NCBI GenBank assembly: GCA_027704905.1
Contig: CM050999.1
Coordinates: 9,554,834-9,618,833, forward strand
Source of the DNA: Muraenolepis orangiensis
Taxonomy: Eukaryota; Chordata; Actinopteri; Gadiformes; Muraenolepididae
Length of the DNA stretch: 64,000 nt
Direction: 5' to 3'
In this document: positions 42,794 to 56,439 of the stretch, piece by piece
Layout: every line of letters begins with the position of its first letter
Numbering within the stretch: position 1 is the stretch's first letter
The notes under the pieces: generated by a model
Seen by the model: only the letters and a program-made list of their open reading frames with translations
What the model was told of the DNA's origin: nothing
The model's database searches: none
Made by a program: the position numbers and the translations under genes

Positions 42794-45570
42794 AGTCTTC
42801 CTCTCTTTCGAGTCTCTCCCTCTCTCTCCAGTAGAGACATGATCATACGATCCACCTGGAAAACTTTGAGGAAACACACACACACACACACACATGCACT
42901 ACACACATACCTCCCCCACACACACACAACAGAAACACAGATCCAAATCAATGGCCCATGACTGGTGACGGTGTCTCCTGTAGATGTAACTGCTCTGGAC
43001 CTCCTGGTCTCTTGTTCTCTTGGTCTCTTGGACCTCTTGGTATTTCTCAACCACTTCATCCTTCCATGGCCCTAAGGGCACACGGGACACACCAAGCCGA
43101 GGGTCGGTCATGCATAAATTAGCACAAATTAGCGCAAACAAAGCTCCACCTTCTCCTGTCGGCTGAAAAAAGTTGCGAACACACCGCAGTGACGGCAGAC
43201 TAGCAAATCCTGCGTGAAAAGCTGCCGCCGACTGTCCGACTAGTAATGCCCCTCCCCCGCCCCTGCCCAGATTTGGGTCACGTGACTCCCATCGTCGGCC
43301 TTACAGGCCACCGTCGGCTTGGTGTGTCCCGGCCTTTACCTCCTCCCTCCCTAGTCTACATGTGAGAGTACTATAGAGGAGGCAGCAGGCCCCCCCCCAT
43401 CCTTGGTCCACACCCTGCTGTGAAGACCCCCAGCTGAAGGCTCAACATGTTGATACGTGTGCGTGTGTGTGTGTGTGTGTGTGCTACATTCCAAAACCAG
43501 CCCTCATTGGTAACCTAATGGTGGCTCAGCCTCCTGAGAGCAGTGTGGCCTCCAGGTGGCGCTGGTGTTCCCTTGGCCTAGGATGCAGCAGGTCACACCA
43601 ACAGCCATTTGGTAACTTTTGGTCCCTTTATTTGTTTTTTTATGATTTTAAATACTCTAATCTAACACTAATGACACCAGAAAAAAGTTTTTATTATTAG
43701 TAGTATATTTGTGACAATAACACACATTAATACAAAAACTTGACATTTCTAATGCACAGAGCCGAAGTGAGACATTTAAGGCGAGGCAAATGGCAAATTA
43801 TCAACTCCTCCATCCTGGGGCCATCAGAGTGAATATTAGGGTCAAACACCTTGTGGCGGATCCATGTGATTGTGGGATTGTGTGATCATGTGACGGATCA
43901 GGTCCCAAGAGAGAGCTGAGAATGGTGATCTGATGTCCCCATATTATCCAGGGCCCCCCATACGCCTGTATATACTCTGTGTGTCCCCATAAGCCTGTAC
44001 ATACTTGGCATGTGTGTCCCAAGTTCCCCAGTCGGTCCCCAGAAGGCTCAATCGTCCCCGTTGAGGCTGTGCACACCTGGCCTGTGTGTCGGCCCACAGA
44101 AGCCTGTACATACTGGGCCTATACGATGTTTCTTGTACCATATTAGATGTTTCTGTTTCTTGTAAGATATAGTGTTCTATTTTCTATATGAAGGTGAGGA
44201 GGTTTGATGCTGCTGTGATGTTTGGGTTAATCGCTGTTCCACTGCTTCCGTCGTTTTTTTACCTTTTTATTTTATTTTTTTGGTTTTGTATTCGTTTTCG
44301 AAGCGCGTCAGTCTGACCGCCACCGAGCGTGTCCAGGAAGGATCCGGAATAACTTGGATATAATGAACAGTGCCCCATTCTTCATCCTCTTCTTTCAACG
44401 TGGTGGTGGTGCGGTTTAACCGAAAGAAAGGGGAGAATATTCAAACAAACAAAAACCAGTGGTAGCATCCGAGGCTTCCTCTCACGGTGTGGACTCAACT
44501 CAACTTTTTTTGTGTGACTTGTTTTTTCACTTGGAAAAATGTCTGTTTCATAATACAACAAGCTTTTGTCTTGTATATGTTTTTGGTTTTGTGTTAATGA
44601 CTGATTCTGTGTCTTTTAAAGACTCGAGATGAAGGATGAAAATGTCCTCGTGTGATCTCCGTGTGATTTGAATTAGAAAAGGCGTCACACCTTAGAAGTT
44701 ATACTTCACAAACACATTTGCAGCTAGTTTGAGACCGGACAATTTGGTAAATTTCCGGGCTTTATTTCATATAAAAAAAATATTCTTGCATTTCAGTTTT
44801 TAAATGGTAGCTTATATCCAGAATTGCACACCAAGTTGCTGATTGATCAATCAATTATTGGCCAAGTTGAATTTATAGTATTTTAGATTATTTTACTCTT
44901 ACTGCTGTTAAAAGAGGGCATTTATTCACTACTTTGGCATTATATCCGGTCTTGTTACATTTGGATTATATACAGTCAAGTGTTACGATGTGTTCTGCAG
45001 GAAACACCACAACTACACGAAGATGGTCAATTATCAGTTAATTAGTTGTATCATAATATTATATAAACCCAACTGCTAGCCGTAACTCAAGTCTGTTTTG
45101 ATAGTTTTGTATTGGGTGTTGAGTCTTCTCCAAGCATCATCACAGCGAGGAAACCGGGCCTTGGTCTCCTCTGAGTGAAGTCGTGGACATTTAGGACACT
45201 TGAAGTGGATTCTGAGGCCAGGAGGGACTTGGATGAGGAATGGGCACCACTGGGTGTGAATGCATCTGTCTTTGTTTTCCATGTTGTACTGTATTGTATG
45301 TAGTATGGCTGTAACATAGATGTTTTCTAAGTTATTAAAAACCAACATCCCAGGCATCTCCTCAAAATAAGTCTATTGTCTCAATTATGTTTTTCCAGTG
45401 TGTTTTTTTTTTTTACTCATAACTTCACGTTAGTTTTGTAATCATAAGTATTTATTGTATATGTTTACTATATTGTAAGGGTTCAGGGTTAAACAAAACA
45501 AAAAAAGGCAGGAAAAGAAAAGATAGATCGGAAAGCAACCGCAGACTGTACAAAATAAACAATAAAACAA
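42504..45570 (+). other. rsf1: rsf1 3'UTR and trailing region (inferred)
   Basis: Contains TC-rich tracts (42655-42830), CA tracts, and a TIR element at 43075. AT-rich conserved-looking 3'UTR sequence runs to AATAAA signals near 45555-45568. The length is inferred: earlier AATAAA-like sites exist, and 45060-45360 could belong elsewhere. Confidence 0.4.
43075..43336. mobile_element. MITE-like element with terminal inverted repeats
   Basis: The left end (GGGACACACCAAGCCGAG at about 43082) is inverted at the right end (GTCGGCTTGGTGTGTCCC at 43313-43330). Total about 260 bp, no ORF, subterminal CGTCGGCC repeats. Possible TAA/TTA flank. Confidence 0.7.
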
Positions 45571-45991
45571 CGTTTTGTTATTTATATTGTATTATTATTA
45601 TTAATGTTAAGCCCGAGATCCAACATATTGGATATTCAGGGATGCAGTTCCCCGGCCAAGGGGGTAGAGGGCAGCACCGTCTTCTCGTCCACCTCTCTGC
45701 ATCCTGTGGCGCTTCTTCTTCTACGGGGACGCGCGAAGTGACGCACCTGCAACGACGACACGGAGCGGATCCACGCGACTTGTTCCAACCAAACAAACAC
45801 TTTGTGCAGAATAATAACACTTGATTAAACGTACTTGTTAAAGAGGAGAGCACACAACACCACACCCAGCGGAATCGCATCGGGTTTTTAAGAGGGTTTT
45901 GTGTCGTTACATAAAATAGGTCACCTCGTCGTGTCTGTCGGTGGTTCGGTACCGTAGTACTGGTAGAACACAATATCGGTAGAACATCGAC
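45571..45991 (+). promoter_or_regulatory. clns1a: Upstream region and 5'UTR of clns1a (inferred)
   Basis: 420 bp between the last rsf1 poly(A)-like signal and the clns1a start. It is CpG-richer around 45720-45780. No TATA box identified. Inferred from position only. Confidence 0.35.
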
Positions 45992-48565
<2,574 letters not shown>

Positions 48566-49020
48566 CCGCTGTTGGCGTTCCGCACTCGGAGGTGATGTTG
48601 GTTGTTGACGGTTTCACTTCCTGTCTCACACGTCACTTCCTGTTTCCCTGACTTCGAAGGAGGAAGCACCCCTCATCTCGGTATTCAAATTCTCCCCATT
48701 GCGTACGACTTAAGACGTTTTAACATGCTGTATTTATGTACCCTGACAAACGGGAAAGCCTTACATGTCTGAGAGCGCAACGCGTTTCCAGCTCTTCACT
48801 CTCCAGTCTCCAACCGCTCCATTGGACTAGTGAGACGGGACTGTAGTTCCATTCCAGTGGCATCTGTAGGTTAATGAGCTGCTGCGGCCCCAGATGTAGT
48901 AGTCACTTCTATTTGGTCTCGGTGTATTTTGTACCTTTAGGCCAACTTGATGTCATGGTCCCCGAGAACAAAAGCTGTCTTTGTATAAAATACTAACTAA
49001 TAAATTGTTTTTCTATCAAA
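48566..49020 (+). terminator. clns1a: clns1a 3'UTR with AATAAA at 48999
   Basis: AATAAA (48999-49004) is followed 13-20 bases later by TTTCTATCAAAAAAAAAAG, a plausible cleavage region. Confidence 0.7.
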
Positions 49021-50050
49021 AAAAAAGTTTACAATGTTGCTTTTATTTCACGTGGTTAAAATGTGTTCAATATTTTAATTAAACAAAGTTTGCCTGTACA
49101 ATTGGTTTGTACAGGCAGAGTAAATACAACTGTTATGAGGTCAAATAAAAACAAGTGTCAACTCAAACCAGAGACCTTCCAAGCTCATTTGTTCACATCC
49201 AAAACTAAAACTAAATGTACAGCTCAAAGAAGTGACTTGTAGACACGTATAATACAACAAGTCCATGGACCCACTCTGGATCCCTTTCTGAATATCTGCT
49301 TCACTTGACGTGTGAGCTGGACTCTGGGTGTATTTTAAAGAGGTAGAGGAGGGGAAAGGGAGAAGCACGACTGTACTTGTACATACTCTGTGTACAATAT
49401 ATTTAAATGCATACACACTATCTGAAATGTGAGTCAACACAGTGACTGAACCAGCAGCTAGTCTTGACAGCCTTGCTAAATAGAACAGCACGGAGACACT
49501 CAGACCCTGAATGGGATCCTTTTTGAAATCTGTCGATTAGGTGTCAATGTTCTTCACCAAACCGATAAACATAACGGTGTTTTTCAAGTTTTACAGCAAA
49601 TAAAACGTCCGTAGTACACAATAGCAGGTGCCAAATCATTCATCAGGATATCAGCAGCTACAGGAAGTGACGTCACTCTGATTTGAGCCAATCAGAAACG
49701 ACCATCGTCACCAGTTATGCTGTTTGATTATTTGATTACCGTTATTGCTTGTTGCTTAAAAATCGATATTTGATGTAACATAGATAACTGTTGGCTACTG
49801 GACTTACAGTAACATATACATCTTCACCGTGATTACGTGATAACATACATGTAACACCATTTATGATTTTATATCTTGTGTATTAGTCTTTCTGTGCTTA
49901 TTAACTCATCCATATTGATATATTACTCTATCAACCATTGACCGTAGATATCTAGTAGTTAAAATACGGTCTAAAACATTTACATCTATTACTGTTTCAG
50001 AAGAGGTGCTTGATGTCTTGTGCTGACGTTAGAATAGTAAACCAGTGATA
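49021..50050. other. Convergent intergenic stretch, no gene recognised
   Basis: AT-rich unique sequence. A minus-strand AATAAA (TTTATT at about 49042-49047) could end a very long aqp11 transcript, but this is speculative. Confidence 0.35.
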
Positions 50051-50071
50051 GTAATAGTGAACAACACACCG

Positions 50072-50325
50072 CACTGTTGTTCACACAGTGAACAATATCA
50101 ATTAGTTGATATTGTTCACACAGTGAACAATATCAATTAGTTGATATTGTTCACACAGTGAACAATATCAATTAGTTGATATTGTTCACACAGTGAACAA
50201 TATCAATTAGTTGATATTGTTCACACAGTGAACAATATCAATTTGTTGATATTGTTCACACAGTGAACAATATCAATTAGTTGATATTGTTCACACAGTG
50301 AACAATATCAATTTGTTGATATTGA
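50072..50325. repeat. 35-bp satellite of perfect hairpins
   Basis: Seven copies. Each unit is a 14-bp perfect inverted repeat, TTGATATTGTTCAC and GTGAACAATATCAA, around the loop ACA. Units are joined by TTAG (two copies have TTTG). Copies of GTTCACACAGTGAAC start at 50079, 50114, 50149, 50184, 50219, 50254 and 50289. Confidence 0.95.
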
Positions 50326-50639
50326 CACCTGACCGCAAAAGGTACCTGCAGCTCAACACAGGAAAAATGGAGCTGATAATCATCGTCCCGAAGCAACAAC
50401 GACCACTATTATACACTACTACTATACACTACCACTATTTGAAGACGTCACACTGTTGTTTGAAGGCTCTACCGTCGCCCAAAGCTCATGTGTTCAACAT
50501 CTTGGTGTCTTGTAAGATCCTATGCTGATCAACATATAAAATGTATTACCAGAACTGCATTTTTTTCATCTTAGAAACATTGCTAGAATCAGACCAATGC
50601 TGAGCACCACAGATGCAGAGACAGTCATCCGCTTTTTTT

Positions 50640-51607
50640 ATCGCCTAGACTAGATTACTGTCATGCACTGTTCTCCGGGTTATCAAACTCGAGAACGCCT
50701 CCAGCTTGTGCAGAACACTGCTGCTAGACTCTTGACTAGGACTAGAACTAGGACCACATTACTCCAATTCTGTCCTCGCTTCACTGGCTTCCAGTTAATG
50801 CGAGGTCAGATTTCAAGGTGCTACTACTTGTGCTACTTACTTATAAAATCCTACACGGATTAGCACCATCGTACATGAAGGACCTCATTGTTCCCTATTG
50901 TCCTTCTCGGCCCCTCCGGTCTTCAGGAGCCGGCCTTCTATCAATCCCAAAAGTCATAAAGGAATCGGCAGGGAATAGAGCGTTCTCCTACCGAGGGCCC
51001 TATTTGTGGAACAGTCTGCCACCTGTAATCAGGGAAGCAGACTCTGTTGAAATATTCAAAGCTAAACTTAAAAGCTACCTTTTTACATTGTCCTTTAGCT
51101 CCTTAGAGTTCCCCTCATCTCCCATTATAGCTAAATAGACCCGTTAGCCAGCACTAGCCTACCCCTGCTGTTGATAGGTAATAGACTAGAGGTTCTCCAC
51201 ATGTTCCATGTCCACCCTACCCCATCTAACCATACCGCAGTCTGCTTCTGTTTTCCAGTGTGCCGCTGTGATCCCCACCTGAAGGATACCGGCCAGCACC
51301 GCATGACATATTAGACATTATTTATAATTTTACTATTTGTACTTTAATATTTTCTTGTATTACTAAAAGTACATTACTGTCTATGTCACTTATGGCTCCC
51401 GTGGCACTCCTGAACCATCCCTGGAAGGAGGGATCCCCTTCCACTCTGTGTTCCTTCACAAGATTTCTTCCTCCATCATTAAGGGAGTTATTTCCTGCCC
51501 TTAGGGTGGTCCTTAGGGTTTGGGGGGTGTTGTAAACATGTGGCCTGTGAAGCCCTTTGAGACTGGAACTGTGATTAAGGGCTCTACAAATACAATTGAC
51601 TTGATTT
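50640..51607 (+). mobile_element. 3' fragment of a LINE (L2/CR1-like), broken
   Basis: C-terminal reverse-transcriptase segments in shifting frames: LQLVQNTAARLLTRTR (50696-50750), then LLLTYKILHGLAPSYMKDL, PSRPLRSSGAGLLSIPKV and RAFSYRGPYLWNSLPP (50818-51138). The 3'UTR ends with GCTCTACAAATACAATTGAC at about 51578-51600, the usual end of fish L2-type elements. Frameshifts make it inactive. Confidence 0.85.
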
Positions 51608-51745
51608 AACTGACCCCTGACTCATTAACGTGTTGATATTGACCCCTGACTCATTCATGTGTTGATATTGACTCCTGAACCCTGACTCATTAACGTGTTG
51701 ATATTGACCCCTGACTCATTAATGTCTTGATGTTGACCCCTGACC
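51608..51745. repeat. Short tandem repeat TGACCCCTGACTCATTAACG
   Basis: Four to five imperfect units of about 34 bp, also with GTGTTGATAT, between the LINE fragment and the aqp11 stop codon. Confidence 0.75.
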
Positions 51746-51763
51746 CCCTCAGTGGTGCTCTTC

Positions 51764-53671
51764 TCATTTCCCCTTCTTGGTCTCCAGGGGGCGATAAGGT
51801 GTGGGACCTGAGGTCGGCCACAACATCGGAATGACGGTACGGAACATCAGCACCGACATCAACATCCCTAGAAGAAGAAACACAGAGTCAATTAAAACTA
51901 GACTACTAAACTGAAATAGATTACTAAACAAGATTACACAACTAAACTACTAAACTAAAATAGATTATCAAACTAAAATAGATTACTCAAATATACTTCT
52001 AAACTAAACTATATTACTTAACTAAACTTCTAAACTAAACCACTAGACTTACATAGTAGGAGACATAGTTAAAGGTTGCAAATACTGGTCAGCACACGCC
52101 ACCCAGATGTACTACGACTAGATCAGACAGATGGACTGTTCCAACTGGTAAGATAGATAGATCAGCCTACACAGTGGACTGTACCAACTGGTAGGATAGA
52201 TAGATAGATCAGCCTACCAGCCTACACAGTGGACTGTACCAACTGGTAGGATAGATAGATCAGTCTACCAGCCTACCCAGTGGACTGTACCAACTGGTAG
52301 GATAGATAGATCAGTCTACCAGCCTACCCAGTGGACTGTACCAACTGGTAGGATAGATAGATCAGTCTACCAGCCTACCCAGTGGACTGTACCAACTGGT
52401 AGGATAGATAGATAAGTCTACCAGCCTACACAGTGGACTGTACCAACTGGTAGGATAGATAGATCAGTCTACCAGCCTACCCAGTGGACTGTACCAACTG
52501 GTAGGATAGATGGATAAGTCTACCAGCCTACACAGTGGACTGTACCAACTGGTAGGATAGATATATCAGTCTACCAGCCTACCCAGTGGACTGTACCAAC
52601 TAGTTAGTTAGATGGAGAGATAGATCAGCTTACCAGCCTACCCGGTGGACTGTACCAACTGGTAGGATAGATAGATCAACCTGTGTATTTAGCAGCTACA
52701 TTTTAGCCTAGCTGTAGAGTTAGCCTGGTCATCTAGCAGCAACCTGTTAGCTTAGCAGTAGTGTTAGCCTGTGTACCTAGCAGAGGGGCAGCCAAGTACA
52801 CCACACTGTACTCCAGGAAGGAGCTCCCACTGCAGTGGAATTGAGTGGAGAAGGCCAGTGAGGGGTTAAACACTGCTCCACTCACACCTCCACCTGGAAC
52901 ACATATATACAAACATATATATATATATATATACATACATACATACATATATACAAATATATACATATATCAACCCTGCTCCACTCACACCTCCACCTGG
53001 AACACATACTGTATATATTATATTACATTTACATTTAGAGCATTTGGCAGACGCTTTTATCCAAAGCGACTTACAAGGTGTACATTAGTTGAAGCAGACA
53101 ATAGCATAACGCTGAGGTACGTGAACATAAAAATAGAGCAGTTCACAAGCATTCATATTAACAAGATGAATAACACAATTTGGTACTGCCAGGTCACCTG
53201 CTTAAGAAGCTGTGATAAGAGTGTGTTATCAACATTAAGGATATACACTTGCTAGAATATACAACTGAGACAATGCTGAGAACTATTAATGTCAGGACTT
53301 AAGCAAGTTAGGGGTTCACAAAGGAGAAGGAGGGTTCATGGAGGTGGAGGTCCAGGTGGACTCTGAACAGGTGGGTCTTGAGTCTCTTGCGGAAGCTGGC
53401 GAGGGACTCTGCTGTCCTGACACTATACACTATACTATACTATACACTATACACTATACACTATACTATACACTATACACACACTATACACACACTATAC
53501 ACACACAATACACACACTATACACACATAATACACACACTATACACACATAATACACACATAATACACACACTATACACACACTATACACAAACTATACA
53601 CACACTATACACATACTACACACACACAAGACTATGGGAGAAAGGAGGGCATCTACTGGACAAGACATGCA

Positions 53672-53721
<50 letters not shown>

Positions 53722-53802
53722 AATATATAAACATATACATATATACAAATATATAAACATATAAACACTGCTCCACTCACACCTCCAGGAACACATAAAT
53801 AC

Positions 53803-53839
<37 letters not shown>

Positions 53840-53995
53840 AATATATACATATATCAACCCTGCTCCAATCACACCTCCACCTGAAAAACATATATACATA
53901 TATAAAAAAATATATATATAAACTGCTCAACTCATACCTCCACCTGGAACACAAATATATATATACTGTATATACACACAATGTATATATATATT

Positions 53996-54072
<77 letters not shown>

Positions 54073-54116
54073 CGATACACACAACACTGGCCCACTCACA
54101 CACCTATACAAATATT

Positions 54117-54185
<69 letters not shown>

Positions 54186-54904
54186 CAAGCAATATACATG
54201 AGAACACATTTCAAATGTGTGTGTGTGTGTGTGTGTGTGGGGGGGGGGGGGGGGTGTCCAACCCTAATTACAGCTCTCCTATGACGTCATCACCTACCTG
54301 CGTAAACCAGAGTGGTGACGACGGCCGCGATCGCGTGCACCCGGTATTTATCCTGCAGCGCGAGCGTTCGCGACACGGCGGTCTGCACGCAGAAGGCGCC
54401 CGCGCACTCCACCGCGGCGGCGAGCGGCAGAGGCGCGCGGATCTGACTGACGCACCGGAAGCCCAGCAGCGTGTGTCTCCGGTGCAGGTCCGAGAGCCCG
54501 AGAGCCCACACACGCGGCACCACCACCGCGCGGGCCACGCCCGCCGCGGCAATCTGACACGTCACCCGCCGCAGGGCGCACCTGCCCGCCAGCCTCCCGC
54601 TGCAGGCGCGCTCGATCGCGCCGCACGCGTTGCCGAGCGCGCCGCCGAAAGTGAGCCCGTGCACCACGCACGCCACGTACGTGAGCGTGAGCGAGAGTCG
54701 CGGCTCCACGCGGCCCACCTCGGACAGCAGCTTCAGCTCGTGCGTGCAGCAGCAGAGCTGCAGCGTGGACACAAACTCCACCGCGTGCACCGCGAGCGCG
54801 CTGTTCGCGAGCGGCGCGCTCCTCAGCAGGATGCGGGCGGCCTCGCACAGCAGGACCACGCTCACGAACACGAGCATGGACACCGCCACATCCCCGCTGG
54901 CCAT
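51764..54904 (-). CDS. aqp11: Aquaporin-11 (complete, 3 exons, 275 aa)
   Basis: Unorthodox (superaquaporin) water/glycerol channel of the endoplasmic reticulum. Exons (minus): 54298-54904, 52777-52893, 51764-51867. The sum is 828 bp, in frame; human AQP11 is 271 aa. Signatures: VEFVSTLQLCCCTHELKLLSE (human FLATFQLCCCTHELQLLSE), a first pore motif NAC where AQP11 usually has NPC, LVYAGGGVSGAVFNPSLAFS with NPS as second motif instead of NPA, then SVVYLAAPLLGMLMSVLMFR. It ends TKKGK, fitting a KKXX ER-retrieval signal. Exon 1 is strongly GC- and CpG-rich compared with its surroundings. An in-frame ATG upstream (54988) lies in a tandem repeat; I chose 54904 because similarity starts there. Confidence 0.93.
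52110..52685. repeat. 53-bp minisatellite in aqp11 intron 2
   Basis: About ten copies with GTGGACTGTACCAACTGGTA, GGATAGATAGATCAGTCTAC and CAGCCTACCCA. No similarity to an exon. Preceded by ACTAAACTA-type repeats (51890-52050). Confidence 0.9.
52894..53985 (-). repeat. aqp11: aqp11 intron 1 with four copies of the exon 2 acceptor edge
   Basis: The true exon 2 edge (plus strand CTGCTCCACTCACACCTCCA then CCTGGAAC) recurs at about 52978-53004, 53767-53793, 53858-53885 and 53922-53950 with few changes. Each copy is linked to TATATACA tracts. Each keeps the CCAG-GTGG type acceptor or a slight variant. A 53036-53085 interspersed repeat and ACTATACAC repeats (53420-53620) lie between. Confidence 0.85.
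54001..54254. repeat. (CA)n, (GT)n and poly(G) block
   Basis: (AC)n at 54004-54070 and 54120-54186, (GT)n at 54218-54238, then poly(G) to 54254, 43 bp from the aqp11 exon 1 donor. CA and GT arms could pair as an imperfect hairpin. Confidence 0.9.
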
Positions 54905-54914
54905 GGTCCACACC

Positions 54915-55068
54915 GTGGGGGCTGCTCTCTGGTCCTTATCCTCCACACCGGGGGTCGTGGGGGCTGCTCTCTGGTCCTTATCCTCCACACCGGGGGTCGT
55001 GGGGCTGCTCTCTGGTCCTTATCCTCCACACCGGGGGTCGTGGGGCTGCTCTCTGGTCCTTATCCTCC
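54915..55068. repeat. About 42-bp tandem repeat just upstream of the aqp11 start codon
   Basis: Four copies of GGGGCTGCTCTCTGGTCCTT with ATCCTCCACACCGGGGGTCG. In aqp11 sense this is the 5'UTR or proximal promoter and stays open in frame, adding a possible repeated (EDKDQRAAPT) N-terminus from an ATG at 54988. Confidence 0.88.
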
Positions 55069-55149
55069 TGGTGCCGATGAACCGTACCTCGGTGAAGCCG
55101 GGAGCAGCGAGCCCTGGGCGGGTGTTCCCAGGTTCTGCTCACATGCGGA

Positions 55150-55410
55150 AGTGGATTTCCTCTTTCATCCTTTCTCTCTCCTGCTCTCTCATCCTCTCTC
55201 CACTTTCTCTCCTCTCTCTCTCTCTCTCTCCACTCTCCTCTCCCGCCCCCTCTCTCTCACCTGCTCTCTCATCCTCTCTCTCCGCTTTTCCTCCTCTCTA
55301 TCCTCCACTCTCTCCACTCTCCTCTCTCTCCTCTACTCTCTCCACTCTCTCTCCGCCCTCCTCTCTCTCCATTCCCACCGGCACCCGCCGTTATCTCTCT
55401 CCCTGCCTTC
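55150..55410. repeat. TC/CTCTCC pyrimidine tract between aqp11 and the retroelement block
   Basis: CT-rich low complexity, followed by TATA microsatellites (55505-55600). The plus-strand ORF through it is spurious. Confidence 0.8.
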
Positions 55411-55564
55411 CTTCCTATTCCATCACACATTCGGGTATTTGTATGTTGTGCTTTTGTGTCCTTCTTTCATCAATAGGATTTAAGCACAGCTTTCTCTTCA
55501 CTCTTTATATATGATATATATATATATAGGGCTGCTTTCTCTTCACTCTTTATATATATATACC

Positions 55565-55602
<38 letters not shown>

Positions 55603-55622
55603 GTATATGTATAGGGCTGCTT

Positions 55623-56186
55623 TAGATAGATAGATAGATAGATAGATACTTTATTAATCCCGAGGGAAATTTAGTCTTCCAGCAGCTTATACAAATAGCA
55701 AACAAACACTTATTCAGTTATAAAAACTTTAAAAACGAAGGGACTTATCTAAAACACAATTAGAATTATAAAATTACAATAAATTACAATAAACAAGAAG
55801 TGGAAAATATACTGTATTAAAACAAACATTATACTAATATCTATTGTAATAAATACCAATAAAATACAGAATACAATAAGTGTAAGTAGTGCACATAAAG
55901 GTAGTTTTGGGGTCACAGAGCAGGTGTGTGTAAACAAAAGGAGGCCTCATGCCCAAAAGTCAGTCTCCCCCCGTCCACTCTGGGAAGAGTTGAATAGTCG
56001 TATGGCCTGGGGAACAAACGACTTCCTCAGTCTCTGTGGAGCACTGATAGTAGTCTACCACTGAACACACTCCTCTGCTTCATGACCGTGCTGTAGAGGA
56101 GTGTGTTCAGTGGTAGACTACTATCCCAACAGTGCTCCACAGAGAGACTGAGGAAGTCGTTTGTTCCCCAGGCCATACGACTATTT
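55623..56186. mobile_element. LINE 3'-end remnant containing an inverted duplication
   Basis: Starts with (GATA)n then TACTTTATTAATCCCGAGGG, a Rex-like LINE 3' end in reverse. The part 55993-56076 is repeated inverted at 56095-56186 (GTATGGCCTGGGGAACAAAC versus GTTTGTTCCCCAGGCCATAC), arms about 84-92 bp around an 18-bp loop. Confidence 0.8.
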
Positions 56187-56218
56187 CTCTTCACTCTTTA
56201 TATATATATAATGTGTGT

Positions 56219-56435
56219 GAGTGTGAGGCTGTGCTGAGCTACATTAGTTAGCTAGTATTGGCATTAGCCACAGTGTGAGGCTGTGCTGAGCTACATTGGT
56301 TAGCTGGTGTTGGCACTAACCACAGTGTGAGTCTGTGCTGAGCTACATTGGTTAGCTTGTGTTGGCATTAGCCACATTGTGAGGCTGGCTTGTGTTGGCT
56401 TGTGTTGGCATTAGCCACAGTGTGAGGTTGTGCTC
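56219..56435. repeat. 61-bp tandem repeat, about four copies
   Basis: Units of GTGAGGCTGTGCTGAGCTAC plus ATTGGTTAGCTTGTGTTGGC and ATTAGCCACA, directly upstream of the LINE-like ORF1. Confidence 0.85.
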
Positions 56436-56439
56436 AGCC

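Noticed and set aside
54905..54988. Upstream ATG extension of aqp11 (28 extra residues)
   Set aside because: It lies in a tandem repeat and has no similarity to other aquaporins. I kept the start at 54904 but list the possibility as a finding.
53981..55483. 500-codon plus-strand ORF
   Set aside because: Antisense of GC-rich aqp11 exon 1, extended through CA repeats and CT tracts. The minus-strand frame carries aquaporin signatures.
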